A stretch of 64,000 nt of DNA from Shimia sp039969785 (GTDB taxonomy: Bacteria; Pseudomonadota; Alphaproteobacteria; Rhodobacterales; Rhodobacteraceae): positions 186,001 through 250,000 of the forward strand of contig NZ_JBDVNC010000033.1 of NCBI RefSeq assembly GCF_039969785.1, written 5' to 3'. The position numbers were made by a program, and so were the translations under genes. Position 1 is the first letter of the stretch. The number at the start of each line of letters is the position of its first letter. Of this stretch, positions 8,774 to 16,708 are shown piece after piece. Below the pieces are notes generated by a model that saw only the letters and a list, made by a program, of their open reading frames with translations, did no database searches and had not been told where the DNA came from.

Positions 8774-9415
8774 ATGCGTTTTCCAAAGTATTTTGCCGTT
8801 GCGACCTGCCTTTGTGCGCCTGCCGTTCACGCGGAACAGTTTAAGGCGGATGTCTGGGCGGACAATTGGTTTGCCTTTCATGTAAACGGCAAGACCGTGG
8901 CCGAAGACAGTGTTTCGATTACAACCGAGCGGTCCTTTAACGCTGAGAGCTTTTCGTTTCAGGCAGAGCGCCCCTTTGTGATCGGGTTGATCGCTAAGGA
9001 TTTCAAAGAGAATGACACAGGCCTGGAATATATCGGGTCGCGTCGTCAGCAGATGGGTGATGGGGGCGTTATTTTGCAAGTACGCGACGGGCAGGGACAT
9101 GCCATTGCGGTAAGTGATGCAAGCTGGCGCTGTATGGTGACGCACGCGGCGCCGTTGAACAAATCCTGCGCGCGCGAAGACAATCCGGTTGCTGGGCAAG
9201 GACCATGTGGGTTCAGCGAAACGGCTGCGCCTCAAGGCTGGGATCAGGCCGGGTTTGACGACAGTGGTTGGTCCAAGGCAATAGAGTATTCCGAACGCGA
9301 TGTGCGGCCCAAAGACGGCTATGACCGGATTTCCTGGGATCGGTCCGCCGAGCTGATCTGGGGCGGGGATCTGGAAACGGACAACACGATTTTGTGCCGT
9401 CTCACAGTGGACTAG
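8774..9415 (+). CDS. Secreted protein of unknown function, possible jelly-roll fold
   Basis: I do not recognise the family. The 213-residue protein starts MRFPKYFAVATCLCAPAVHA, a probable Sec signal peptide with cleavage after about residue 21. The mature part has WFAFHVNGKTV near its start and FDDSGWSKAIEYS near its end; the D-D-S-x-W pattern recalls galactose-binding jelly-roll modules of carbohydrate-active enzymes, a weak clue. Four cysteines could form disulfides. The start at 8774 follows the signal-peptide pattern, since the ORF start at 8723 adds residues that do not look secretory. It is 94 bases downstream of dctD. Confidence 0.7.
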   Translation: MRFPKYFAVATCLCAPAVHAEQFKADVWADNWFAFHVNGKTVAEDSVSITTERSFNAESFSFQAERPFVIGLIAKDFKENDTGLEYIGSRRQQMGDGGVILQVRDGQGHAIAVSDASWRCMVTHAAPLNKSCAREDNPVAGQGPCGFSETAAPQGWDQAGFDDSGWSKAIEYSERDVRPKDGYDRISWDRSAELIWGGDLETDNTILCRLTVD

Positions 9416-10511
9416 CGGTCGCCCTGACACCGCGCGGTGTGGTCCTGTTTGTGCAGGTCCAGATCGCGGCTGGCGGTGAAATTACCGCGTACATGTTCCA
9501 GCCAATAGCCGAAATACGTCTTGTCCGTCTCGGCATGAAACACTTCGGGCGCGCCTTTGTGCAGGGCGGGCAGACGGGTCCATGGCACGTTTGGAAAGCT
9601 GTGGTGTTCGTTGTGATAGCCGGTGTTGAACAGCAGCCAGTTGATCGGGCCATATGTGGAACGAGTTGGGTTTTCCGCGTCATCGCCGGGGTGTTCGGAC
9701 AGCGACTGGCCCAGATTAGAGATGCCAAGCTTGCCGGGAAAGAAAGACGCGGTCCAAAGGTGATAGAGCAGCGCCCACGGGCCGAGCAACAGAAACAGGA
9801 TGACGTTTGAGAGCAGCGACACTGCGATATAGGGCGCCATCTCGCGCCAGCTTGGGCGGGTGCCGGTAAAGCGGTCAACAGGATCGCTTTGAGGGCGGCC
9901 CGAGGCCAAGGCATAGGCGCGTGGCAGGATCAGATCACCAATGAAGATGCTGCCAAAGGGCAGGGCATGGATAAACAGGGTCAGACCGGTGAGCAGCTTT
10001 TGCCGCCCGGGTGTGGTTTGGCCGACATACTGGCGCGCCTGAAGGGCACACAGGTCTTCATGTTCATAGTCACGCGCATAGTCGCCCATAAAGGGATGGT
10101 GGCTGGTGATATGCTGATGCTGATAGATCAGCTGTTTGCCATAGGTGGTCAGGATGAATTCCAGCGCCAGATCAAACCCAGCTTGGCGCGTGGGCCACGA
10201 AATATCAGCTTGTGACAGGTTTCGTGAATCAGTGACGCGGCAGAGTGATAGATCAGTTGCCCCACGATGAAGGCCGTCAGGCCGATGACAAGCACGCTGC
10301 TGTCAGATACCAGCCACGCCACGCCCCAATGGGCGGCCAGCAACACCGGCAGTGCCAGCGCGGTGCGTGGGTCCGCACCGGACAGGGTCGACAGTTCAGG
10401 GTGCGCGCGAATAGCTTCGCGGCGCATGTCATTATGGCGACGTGATTGCACAGATATACGAGCGGGCGCCGAAACCGGCGCTGCGGTGTCTAACCGTAAA
10501 TTGGTTTGCAT
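9412..10511 (-). pseudogene. Fatty acid desaturase, interrupted by a single-base frameshift
   Basis: The two halves together form one membrane desaturase of about 366 residues with all three histidine boxes: HETCH in the upstream part, HITSHH just after the break, and HNEHH (YHNEHHSFPNVPW) near the C-terminus. The third box resembles the dihydroceramide delta-4 desaturase (DEGS-like) clade. The upstream frame (from 10511) stops at 10149. Restoring one T in the GGGTTT run read on the minus strand (plus-strand 10174-10179) joins it in frame to the downstream part through GFDLALEFILTTYGKQ. This is either a real pseudogene or a sequencing/assembly error; no other lesion is visible. Confidence 0.82.
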
Positions 10512-10631
10512 AAATGACCTGATGAAATGCCTGTTTTTTTTGCAACCTAGTATCTGTGGGTCTCAGGTCAAGCATGTGAGCCAGCGGGGGCTTGCAATTT
10601 GCGCAATGCGGACCAATGAACATTGCATGGC

Positions 10632-10651
10632 TTGTGCGGGATTCCGCACAA
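10632..10651. promoter_or_regulatory. Perfect palindrome upstream of dctP (site 1)
   Basis: TTGTGCGGGATTCCGCACAA is two perfect 8-base arms around a 4-base centre. A closely related palindrome lies at 10666-10683, with centres 33 bp apart, or about three helical turns. This pairing is typical of enhancer-like sites for a dimeric activator, and the DctD-like regulator 2 kb upstream is the obvious candidate. Confidence 0.75.
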
Positions 10652-10665
10652 ACCGGGCGCTAACG

Positions 10666-10683
10666 CGTGCGAAAATCCGCACG
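10666..10683. promoter_or_regulatory. Palindrome upstream of dctP (site 2)
   Basis: CGTGCGAAAATCCGCACG shares the GTGCG-N6-CGCAC arms of site 1 (GTGCGGGATTCCGCAC). It lies 193 bases before the dctP start. The two related sites are best explained as operators for one regulator. Confidence 0.7.
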
Positions 10684-10830
10684 GGTTGCATAGTTTCCCA
10701 ATGGTAAGGTGTTTCAAGCAGATCACATTTCCTTGAAATTGCTTGAAAAATGAACCTTTCGCACATTTCGCAAACAAAGTGTTGAAGCAACTTTCCGCTC
10801 ACGCCAAACTTTATGAGTGTCGTCCAGAGG

Positions 10831-10844
10831 GGCGAGAATTCTGC
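10831..10844 (+). promoter_or_regulatory. Possible sigma-54-like -24/-12 element for dctP
   Basis: GG at 10831-10832 and GC at 10843-10844 are separated by exactly 10 bases, within GGCGAGAATTCTGC. This keeps the invariant GG-N10-GC of sigma-54 promoters but matches the rest of the consensus only partly. It would place transcription start about 20 bases before the dctP ATG. It may be chance. Confidence 0.3.
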
Positions 10845-10875
10845 AATCGATCGTGTAATCCGGGGAGGAACCCAC

Positions 10876-11880
10876 ATGAAATTTTTGACAACCGCAGCCA
10901 CAGCACTTGCATTGGCCGTAACCGCAGGCACCGCCGCTCAGGCCGCTTGTGACGAAGGCGAGATCGTTATCAAGTTCAGCCACGTCACCAACACCGACAA
11001 GCACCCCAAGGGGATTGCGGCGTCGTTGCTGGAACAGCGCGTGAATGACGAGATGAACGGCAAAGCCTGCATGGAAGTTTTCCCGAACTCGACGCTCTAT
11101 AATGACAACAAGGTTCTGGAAGCCATGTTGCAGGGCGACGTTCAGCTGGCCGCACCTTCGCTGTCCAAGTTTGAAAAGTTCACCAAAAAATTCCGCATCT
11201 TTGATCTGCCCTTCATGTTCAAAGACGTAGGCGCAGTTGATGCGTTTCAGGCGTCGGACGCGGGTCAGGGCCTTTTGGACAGCATGCAGCGTCGTGGCCT
11301 GCAGGGCGTTGCCTACTGGCACAACGGCATGAAGCAGATGTCTGCCAATGTACCTTTGGAGTCGCCTGCAGACGCAAACGGTCTGAAATTCCGAGTTCAG
11401 TCGTCGGATGTTCTGGTTGCTCAGATGGAAGCCATCGGTGGCAGCCCCCAGAAAATGGCGTTCTCGGAAGTGTATGGCGCGTTGCAGCAGGGTGTTGTGG
11501 ACGGTCAGGAAAACACCTGGTCGAACATCTATGGCAAGAAGTTCTTTGAAGTTCAGGATGGTGTGACCGAAACCAACCACGGCATCATCGACTATCTGGT
11601 TGTGACCAGCGTTGACTGGCTGGACAGCCTGGACGCGGATGTGCGTGATCAGTTCCTGACCATTCTTGGTGAAGTCACAGAGGTCCGCAACGCAGAATCG
11701 ACTGCCGTCAACAACGCAGCCAAAGACTCGATTGTGGCCGCCGGTGGTGTGATCCGCCAACTGGATGCCGCTCAGCGTCAGGAGTGGGTTGATGTGATGA
11801 AGCCTGTTTGGGACAAGTTCTCGAAGGACGTAGGCCAGGAAAACATCGACGCTGCACAGGCGATCAACGCCTCTATGTAA
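10876..11880 (+). CDS. dctP: TRAP transporter substrate-binding protein DctP
   Basis: This 334-residue periplasmic protein captures C4-dicarboxylates (or similar organic acids) for the DctQM permease. Residues 1-24 form a Sec signal peptide ending AAQA. The mature chain has the DctP signature LKFRVQSSDVLVAQMEAIGGSPQKM, which contains the carboxylate-binding arginine, followed by YGALQQGVVDGQENTWSN. The start at 10876 has a GGGGAGG ribosome-binding site. It is followed by dctQ and dctM, with a hairpin in the P-Q gap. Confidence 0.95.
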   Translation: MKFLTTAATALALAVTAGTAAQAACDEGEIVIKFSHVTNTDKHPKGIAASLLEQRVNDEMNGKACMEVFPNSTLYNDNKVLEAMLQGDVQLAAPSLSKFEKFTKKFRIFDLPFMFKDVGAVDAFQASDAGQGLLDSMQRRGLQGVAYWHNGMKQMSANVPLESPADANGLKFRVQSSDVLVAQMEAIGGSPQKMAFSEVYGALQQGVVDGQENTWSNIYGKKFFEVQDGVTETNHGIIDYLVVTSVDWLDSLDADVRDQFLTILGEVTEVRNAESTAVNNAAKDSIVAAGGVIRQLDAAQRQEWVDVMKPVWDKFSKDVGQENIDAAQAINASM

Positions 11881-11915
11881 GCACCTGATACAGGTGGTTT
11901 GACGAGACGAAATGA

Positions 11916-11943
11916 GCGGGCGGGCCGCAAGCGGTCCGCCCGT
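11916..11943 (+). other. dctP-dctQ intergenic hairpin
   Basis: GGGCGGGCCG (11918-11927) pairs with CGGTCCGCCC (11932-11941) around a CAAG loop, with one G-U pair. No T-run follows, so it is unlikely to end transcription fully. Such hairpins after binding-protein genes usually stabilise the upstream message or attenuate readthrough, giving more DctP than DctQM. The other complete TRAP operon has one at the same place. Confidence 0.65.
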
Positions 11944-11979
11944 ATTGCATCTAAAAACAAATAAACGGGACACGGGACA

Positions 11980-12645
11980 ATGCAAACGAAGCATAGCTTT
12001 GTGGACCAGATCGAGGAAACGCTTATCGCGATCCTCATTGGGCTGATGACGGTGATAACCTTCGCCAACGTGATCGCCCGGTTCGGGTTCAATTCTAATA
12101 TTTTATGGGCGCTGGAGCTGACGGTGTTCCTGTTCGGCTGGCTGGTGTTGTTGGGGGCGTCTTATGCCGTCAAAAAGCACAGCCATCTGGGTGTGGACGC
12201 AATTCTGAACATGGTGTCGCCCGGCACAGCGCGGGTGATGGGGCTGATTTCGGTGGCCTGTTGTCTGGTCTTTTCGTTCCTGCTGTTGAAAGGCGCCTAC
12301 GATTACTGGGCAGTTTTTGCCGACCTGCCGCCGACATCGGGGCGTTGGTTTCCGACCGGATTTGAGGACAAGTTCCGCAGCCAGTCTTTCTATGAGGTGC
12401 AAGACGTGCCGATGGTGGGTTTCCTGCGGTTTCTGGAAGACTGGATCAACTATGGCGAAGAATACGAAAAACTGCCCAAGGTGGTGCCGTATCTGGTGTT
12501 GCCGGTGTCGATGTCGTTGTTGATGTACCGGTTTATTCAGGCGTCTTTGCAGATTTGGCGCGGTGAAACAGACCGTCTGGTGGCGAGCCACGAGGTGGAA
12601 GACGAGATCGAAGAAGTACGTGCGCAACAAGGGGAGCATGAGTAA
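11980..12645 (+). CDS. dctQ: TRAP transporter small permease DctQ
   Basis: This 221-residue inner-membrane protein is the four-helix small subunit of the dicarboxylate TRAP transporter. Helices are visible near residues 15-35, 45-62 (FLFGWLVLLGASYAV followed by KHSHLGVD, the conserved Q-subunit motif), 85-105 and 165-185. A longer periplasmic/cytoplasmic loop of about 60 residues lies between the last two. Its stop overlaps the dctM start (TAATG), so the two are coupled. Confidence 0.92.
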   Translation: MQTKHSFVDQIEETLIAILIGLMTVITFANVIARFGFNSNILWALELTVFLFGWLVLLGASYAVKKHSHLGVDAILNMVSPGTARVMGLISVACCLVFSFLLLKGAYDYWAVFADLPPTSGRWFPTGFEDKFRSQSFYEVQDVPMVGFLRFLEDWINYGEEYEKLPKVVPYLVLPVSMSLLMYRFIQASLQIWRGETDRLVASHEVEDEIEEVRAQQGEHE

Positions 12646-14024
12646 TGGAAGTTGTTCTTCTTTTTGCAATGGTGATTGGACTGTTGCTGATCGGGGTGCC
12701 GATTGCGGTGTCTCTGGGTCTCAGCTCGATCATGTTCTTGCTGATGTTCTCGGATGCGACGCTGGCGTCGGTGGCCGGAACATTGTTCGAAGCCTTTGAG
12801 GGGCACTTTACCCTGCTGGCGATCCCGTTCTTTATCCTTGCATCGTCGTTTATGACGACCGGTGGTGTGGCACGGCGGATTATCCGGTTTTCGATTGCCT
12901 GTGTTGGGCATTTGCCCGGCGGTCTGGCGATTGCGGGTGTGTTTGCCTGTATGATGTTTGCGGCCCTGTCCGGGTCATCCCCGGCAACGGTTGTGGCGAT
13001 TGGGTCTATCGTAATCGCGGGTATGCGTCAGGTTGGCTATACCAAGGAATTCGCAGCTGGTGTGATTTGTAACGCGGGTACGCTGGGTATCCTGATCCCG
13101 CCGTCAATTGTGATGGTGGTTTATGCGGCCGCTGTCGAAGTTTCGGTGGGCCGGATGTTCCTTGCGGGTGTGATCCCGGGTCTGTTGGCAGGTATCATGC
13201 TGATGGTGACGATCTTTGTCATGGCCAAGGTCAAGAATCTGCCCAAAGGCGACTGGCTGGGTTGGGGTGAGATCCTGCAGTCCGGACGTGATGCCGGTTG
13301 GGGCCTGTTCCTGATCGTGATCATTCTGGGCGGGATTTACGGTGGTATCTTTACGCCAACCGAAGCGGCGGCTGTTGCAGCGGTCTATTCCTTCCTGATT
13401 GCATCGTTCATCTACAAAGACATGGGCCCCCTGTCAGAAGACGCCAATGGCGGTACCAAAGGCAGCTTGTTGAAAAAGCCGCTGGCGTTGATCACGGCCT
13501 TTTTTCACGGCGACACAAAACACACGTTGTTTGAGGCGGGCAAGCTGACGGTGACGTTGTTGTTCGTGATCGCCAACGCGTTGATCCTGAAGCATGTTCT
13601 GACCGAGCAGCAGGTGCCCCAGCATATCGCGGGCGTCATGCTGAGTGCAGGCTTTGGGCCGATCATGTTCCTTGTGGTTGTCAACGTGATCCTGCTGATA
13701 GGTGGACAGTTCATGGAGCCATCAGGGTTGCTGGTCATCGTTGCACCGCTGGTGTTCCCGATCGCTATTCAACTGGGTATTGATCCGATCCATCTGGGCA
13801 TCATCATGGTGGTCAACATGGAGATCGGGATGATTACACCGCCGGTGGGGCTGAACCTGTTCGTCACATCCGGTGTGGCAGGCATGCCAATGATGGGCGT
13901 GGTGCGCGCCGCACTTCCGTTCCTCGCCGTGCTCTTCGTCTTCCTGATCATGGTGACCTATATCCCATGGATTTCGACCTTCCTGCCCAACACTTTCATG
14001 GGGCCGGAAATCATCACAAACTAA
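12645..14024 (+). CDS. dctM: TRAP transporter large permease DctM
   Basis: This 459-residue sodium-coupled large permease has about 12 membrane helices. Family landmarks are GSSPATVVAIGSI, CNAGTLGILIPPSIVMVVYA, IFTPTEAAAVAAVYSF and the C-terminal NMEIGMITPPVGLNLFV. A hydrophilic insert around residues 270-300 (DANGGTKGSLLKK) slightly lengthens it over the usual 425-440. It is the last gene of the operon, followed by a strong terminator. Confidence 0.95.
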   Translation: MEVVLLFAMVIGLLLIGVPIAVSLGLSSIMFLLMFSDATLASVAGTLFEAFEGHFTLLAIPFFILASSFMTTGGVARRIIRFSIACVGHLPGGLAIAGVFACMMFAALSGSSPATVVAIGSIVIAGMRQVGYTKEFAAGVICNAGTLGILIPPSIVMVVYAAAVEVSVGRMFLAGVIPGLLAGIMLMVTIFVMAKVKNLPKGDWLGWGEILQSGRDAGWGLFLIVIILGGIYGGIFTPTEAAAVAAVYSFLIASFIYKDMGPLSEDANGGTKGSLLKKPLALITAFFHGDTKHTLFEAGKLTVTLLFVIANALILKHVLTEQQVPQHIAGVMLSAGFGPIMFLVVVNVILLIGGQFMEPSGLLVIVAPLVFPIAIQLGIDPIHLGIIMVVNMEIGMITPPVGLNLFVTSGVAGMPMMGVVRAALPFLAVLFVFLIMVTYIPWISTFLPNTFMGPEIITN

Positions 14025-14045
14025 TCGCGACACATTGCGATAAAG

Positions 14046-14077
14046 CGGCCCCGGAGTGATGTCCGGGGCCGTTTTTT
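14046..14077 (+). terminator. Intrinsic terminator of dctPQM
   Basis: A perfect 10-bp stem (CGGCCCCGGA at 14046-14055 with TCCGGGGCCG at 14062-14071) and 6-base loop are followed directly by six T residues. Confidence 0.92.
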
Positions 14078-14096
14078 GTGCGGAAAGTGGCCTGCG

Positions 14097-14732
14097 TTAT
14101 GTTGGTTCACCGCACAGAGCGTCCCAGAAATCTGCGCTTAGATTGTGGTGGGGAAACGCACCGTCGGGCACGGGTACATCCAGAAAGGCGCATAACGGTT
14201 CCCAGCCCTGTGCCACATCAAAAACCAGCAGGTCCTGGGCAGGCACAGCTGCGCGCACGTCCGCCGTTCTTTGTTCAAACGCTGCAAGTACAGTGTCGCG
14301 ATCCCGGAAATTTCCACCAAAGGTCTGCTCACCGATATGTTCGCGGTTCATATCAAGCAACTCTTTGATCGGAGGGGGCAGATCCATCGACGGATAGACC
14401 TCAAGCAACCTGCCAATTGTCTTGTCAAACCTGGCCCACCAGTTTTCAGCCGGGCGGACAGAGTGCAGGACTTTGGCGTCCGGAAAGGCCGCTTTTGCCT
14501 GACGCCAGAAATGTGCACCGGGCCAGTCAACCTGGCTTGCGTAGCCCTTGTAAACGGTTTCCCAATCAGTTGGCTCACCCTTTACTGCAGCTTACCAGAG
14601 TGGCAATTGATCTATCTTCTCAACAACTTCGTGCATGTGGTGACACGGTCCGAAGCCCAGTAATTCCAGAGCTTCCTTAATAGATTTCGTGCCGGTCCGT
14701 CCAAATCCGGACCCAATAATTTTCAATCCCAT
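14097..14732 (-). pseudogene. Sulfotransferase-like P-loop protein with one in-frame stop
   Basis: Read from the ATG at 14732 the gene gives MGLKIIGSGFGRTGTKSI, a PAPS-binding P-loop of the Sulfotransfer_4 type, then FGPCHHMHEVVEKIDQLPLW. A TAA at 14592-14594 (codon 47) interrupts it. Translation in the same frame continues cleanly as AAVKGEPTDWETVYKGYASQ through HSVRPAENWW to the natural end near 14097, about 211 codons in all. The stop most likely replaces a glutamine codon. There is no other lesion, so it is a recent pseudogene, an error, or (less likely) a recoded stop. It converges on dctM. Confidence 0.8.
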
Positions 14733-14954
14733 CCTACAGTCCCTTTTGCTGAATGCCCAAGGGTAGCCGCGCAGGGACGATAAGGATAATGATTTGGTAA
14801 TTTGTTCGCGCCACTAAGGTGAGCGAGGCTAGGTAATCGCGAGAATGCAAAGGCTCGAAACCAGTGCCGTGTAAACTGCGCCCTCAGCCCGATTTCGAAA
14901 CGACGAGGCAATGAGCGCGCAGTTTATTCATTCAGAGTGTCGATATGCGCGCGG
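14733..14954. other. Intergenic stretch without recognised gene
   Basis: These 222 bases lie between the sulfotransferase-like pseudogene start and the 3' end of tpiA. I see no convincing coding sequence, hairpin or repeat. They should contain the promoter of the minus-strand sulfotransferase-like gene. Confidence 0.5.
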
Positions 14955-15704
14955 TTAAGCTGCGCCCAGTGCGTCGATGATGCCGCGGAAATCTGCGGCC
15001 TTCAGGCTGGCGCCGCCCACAAGCGCGCCGTCAACATTGGGTACACCAAAGATTTCGGCGGCATTGGACGGTTTGACCGAACCGCCGTACAGCAAACGCA
15101 CCGAACGGCCCACACCGGCGCCAAAGCGTTTTTCCAGACGGGCGCGGATGAAGTCATGCACTTCGCCAATCTGCGACAGGGTCGGGACCAGACCGGTGCC
15201 GATGGCCCAGATCGGTTCATAAGCAACCACGAGGTTTTCGCCGGTTGCGCTGTCAGGAATGGAGCCTGCCAGTTGGCCGCCGATGATGTCGAGCGTGTTG
15301 TCCGCTTCGCGTTGCGACAGGCTTTCGCCAAGGCAGACGATCGCGATCAGGTTTGCATCCCACGCGGCGCGGGTTTTGTCGCGTACATCTTCGTCGGTTT
15401 CATTGTGGTCTTCGCGGCGTTCGGAATGGCCGAGAATAACAGATGTCGCCCCTGCGTCGCGCAGCATTTCGGCGGAAACGTCTCCGGTATGTGCGCCGGT
15501 GGTCTGGGCGTGGCAGTCCTGACCGCCAACAGACACATCGCTGTCATTTACAAGGGTTGCCGCGCGGCTGAGCAGGGTCGCAGGCGGGCAGATCAGGATG
15601 TCAGTTTTATCCGGCGCAGGGGCCGCCGCCAGTGCGGATAGCTCAGACAACGACGTGTCTGTTCCGTTCATTTTCCAATTTCCGGCGGCCAGTTTGCGAC
15701 GCAT
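14955..15704 (-). CDS. tpiA: Triosephosphate isomerase
   Basis: This 249-residue cytoplasmic glycolytic/gluconeogenic enzyme interconverts glyceraldehyde-3-phosphate and dihydroxyacetone phosphate. All catalytic elements are present: Lys11 in GNWKMN, the histidine of LGHSERR, the glutamate and flexible loop of AYEPIWAIGTGLVPT, and the phosphate-binding YGGSVKPSN and VGGASL. Length is normal. It stands alone between unrelated genes. Confidence 0.97.
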   Translation of the reverse strand: MRRKLAAGNWKMNGTDTSLSELSALAAAPAPDKTDILICPPATLLSRAATLVNDSDVSVGGQDCHAQTTGAHTGDVSAEMLRDAGATSVILGHSERREDHNETDEDVRDKTRAAWDANLIAIVCLGESLSQREADNTLDIIGGQLAGSIPDSATGENLVVAYEPIWAIGTGLVPTLSQIGEVHDFIRARLEKRFGAGVGRSVRLLYGGSVKPSNAAEIFGVPNVDGALVGGASLKAADFRGIIDALGAA

Positions 15705-15788
15705 GTATTCATCCTTTAAAGCTTCAAAAAAGTCAGATGTGTTGTGTGCTTTGTCGCGGGGCAGGTCAAGGGGGCCCTTCGACTTGGG

Positions 15789-16187
15789 TCAGTTCAATTT
15801 CGGCGGTGCGTCGGTGATCATGTCCTCAGACAGGTCTTCGATGTCTTTGAATTTGATCGATTCACCGCAGCCACACGCATCAGCCACGTTGGGGTTGTTG
15901 AACTTGAAACCAGATTCCAAAAGCGAAACTTCGTAGTCGATTTCGGTGCCAAACAGGAACATCTGGGCCATGGGCGCAATCATCACCCGGGCGCCGCTTT
16001 GTTCGACAACTTCGTCATGCGGATCGGTTTCGGTCACGTATTCCATGGTGTATTCCATGCCCGCGCAGCCGCCTTTTTTGACGCCAATGCGCAGACCCGC
16101 GTGACCTTCGGCCCCCATGAGTTTCGCAATCTGGGCGGCGGCTGTGGCGGTGATCGTGACCGCTTGTTTTCCGGGAATGCCAAACAT
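15789..16187 (-). CDS. A-type iron-sulfur carrier (HesB/IscA/SufA family)
   Basis: This 132-residue protein carries Fe-S clusters to target apoproteins. The three family cysteines are visible in KGGCAGMEY and CGCGES. The N-terminal extension MFGIPGKQ and acidic C-terminal tail are slightly longer than in E. coli SufA. It lies 28 bases downstream of the SufT-like gene on the same strand, so the two probably form a small Fe-S maturation operon separate from a main suf cluster. Confidence 0.92.
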   Translation of the reverse strand: MFGIPGKQAVTITATAAAQIAKLMGAEGHAGLRIGVKKGGCAGMEYTMEYVTETDPHDEVVEQSGARVMIAPMAQMFLFGTEIDYEVSLLESGFKFNNPNVADACGCGESIKFKDIEDLSEDMITDAPPKLN

Positions 16188-16215
16188 CAGCTTTCCTCCT
16201 CAACCGATTGTTAAA

Positions 16216-16578
16216 TCACATAAAGCCCAGCTCAAGTCGGGCTTCATCCGACATCATTTCCATTCCCCATGGCGGCGACCAGACCAGTTCGACATCCACC
16301 GTGCGCACACCGGCAACACCGGCCACGGCCTCCTGTAACCAGCCCGGCATTTCACCCGCAACAGGGCAACCCGGTGCGGTCAGGGTCATGGTCAGGTTCA
16401 CGTCGTTTTCAGCGTCGATCAGGATCGTGTAGATCAGGCCCAGGTCATAAATATTGACCGGAATTTCCGGGTCATAGACGCTGCGGCACGCTTCCACGAT
16501 CTGCTCGTGCAGCGGGTGGTCGGTGCTGGATGGCGCGATCAGTGGCGTGCCTTCAACGGGGTCCGGAGCCTGGGTCAT
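16216..16578 (-). CDS. sufT: SufT-like Fe-S assembly protein (MIP18/DUF59 family)
   Basis: This 120-residue protein has the DUF59 fold with EACRSVYDPEIPVNIYDLGLIY and the reactive-cysteine motif TLTAPGCPVAGEMP, followed by VWSPPW. SufT-type proteins assist maturation of Fe-S enzymes in SUF-using bacteria. It is upstream of the A-type carrier gene, supporting a shared role. Confidence 0.92.
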   Translation of the reverse strand: MTQAPDPVEGTPLIAPSSTDHPLHEQIVEACRSVYDPEIPVNIYDLGLIYTILIDAENDVNLTMTLTAPGCPVAGEMPGWLQEAVAGVAGVRTVDVELVWSPPWGMEMMSDEARLELGFM

Positions 16579-16645
16579 ATCATGTCCTGCTTTATTCCTG
16601 AGTTTTTCATATAGGAAATACGAAGGTCAAGGTCCAGAGGGGGAA

Positions 16646-16663
16646 ATGCGCGAAAGCGCGCAT
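16646..16663. other. Intergenic hairpin next to GTCGGT array 2
   Basis: ATGCGCG and CGCGCAT form a perfect 7-bp stem with an AAAG loop. No T-run follows on either strand. It lies between the sufT start and the tandem repeat array. Confidence 0.5.
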
Positions 16664-16668
16664 CTGCA

Positions 16669-16701
16669 GCGCGTCGGTATCCTGTCGGTATTGCGTCGGT
16701 G
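16669..16701 (+). repeat. 11-bp tandem repeat, three units (GTCGGT array 2)
   Basis: Units at 16669-16679, 16680-16690 and 16691-16701 share the GTCGGT core with arrays 1 and 3. It ends 7 bases before the stop of the minus-strand pentapeptide-repeat gene, the same position relative to a minus-strand gene end as array 1. Confidence 0.72.
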
Positions 16702-16708
16702 TGGATGG

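Noticed and set aside
10723..11994. Long open frame (423 codons) antisense to dctP
   Set aside because: It lies wholly across the clear dctP gene and gives a cysteine- and histidine-rich sequence with no family features; it is a shadow of biased codon use.
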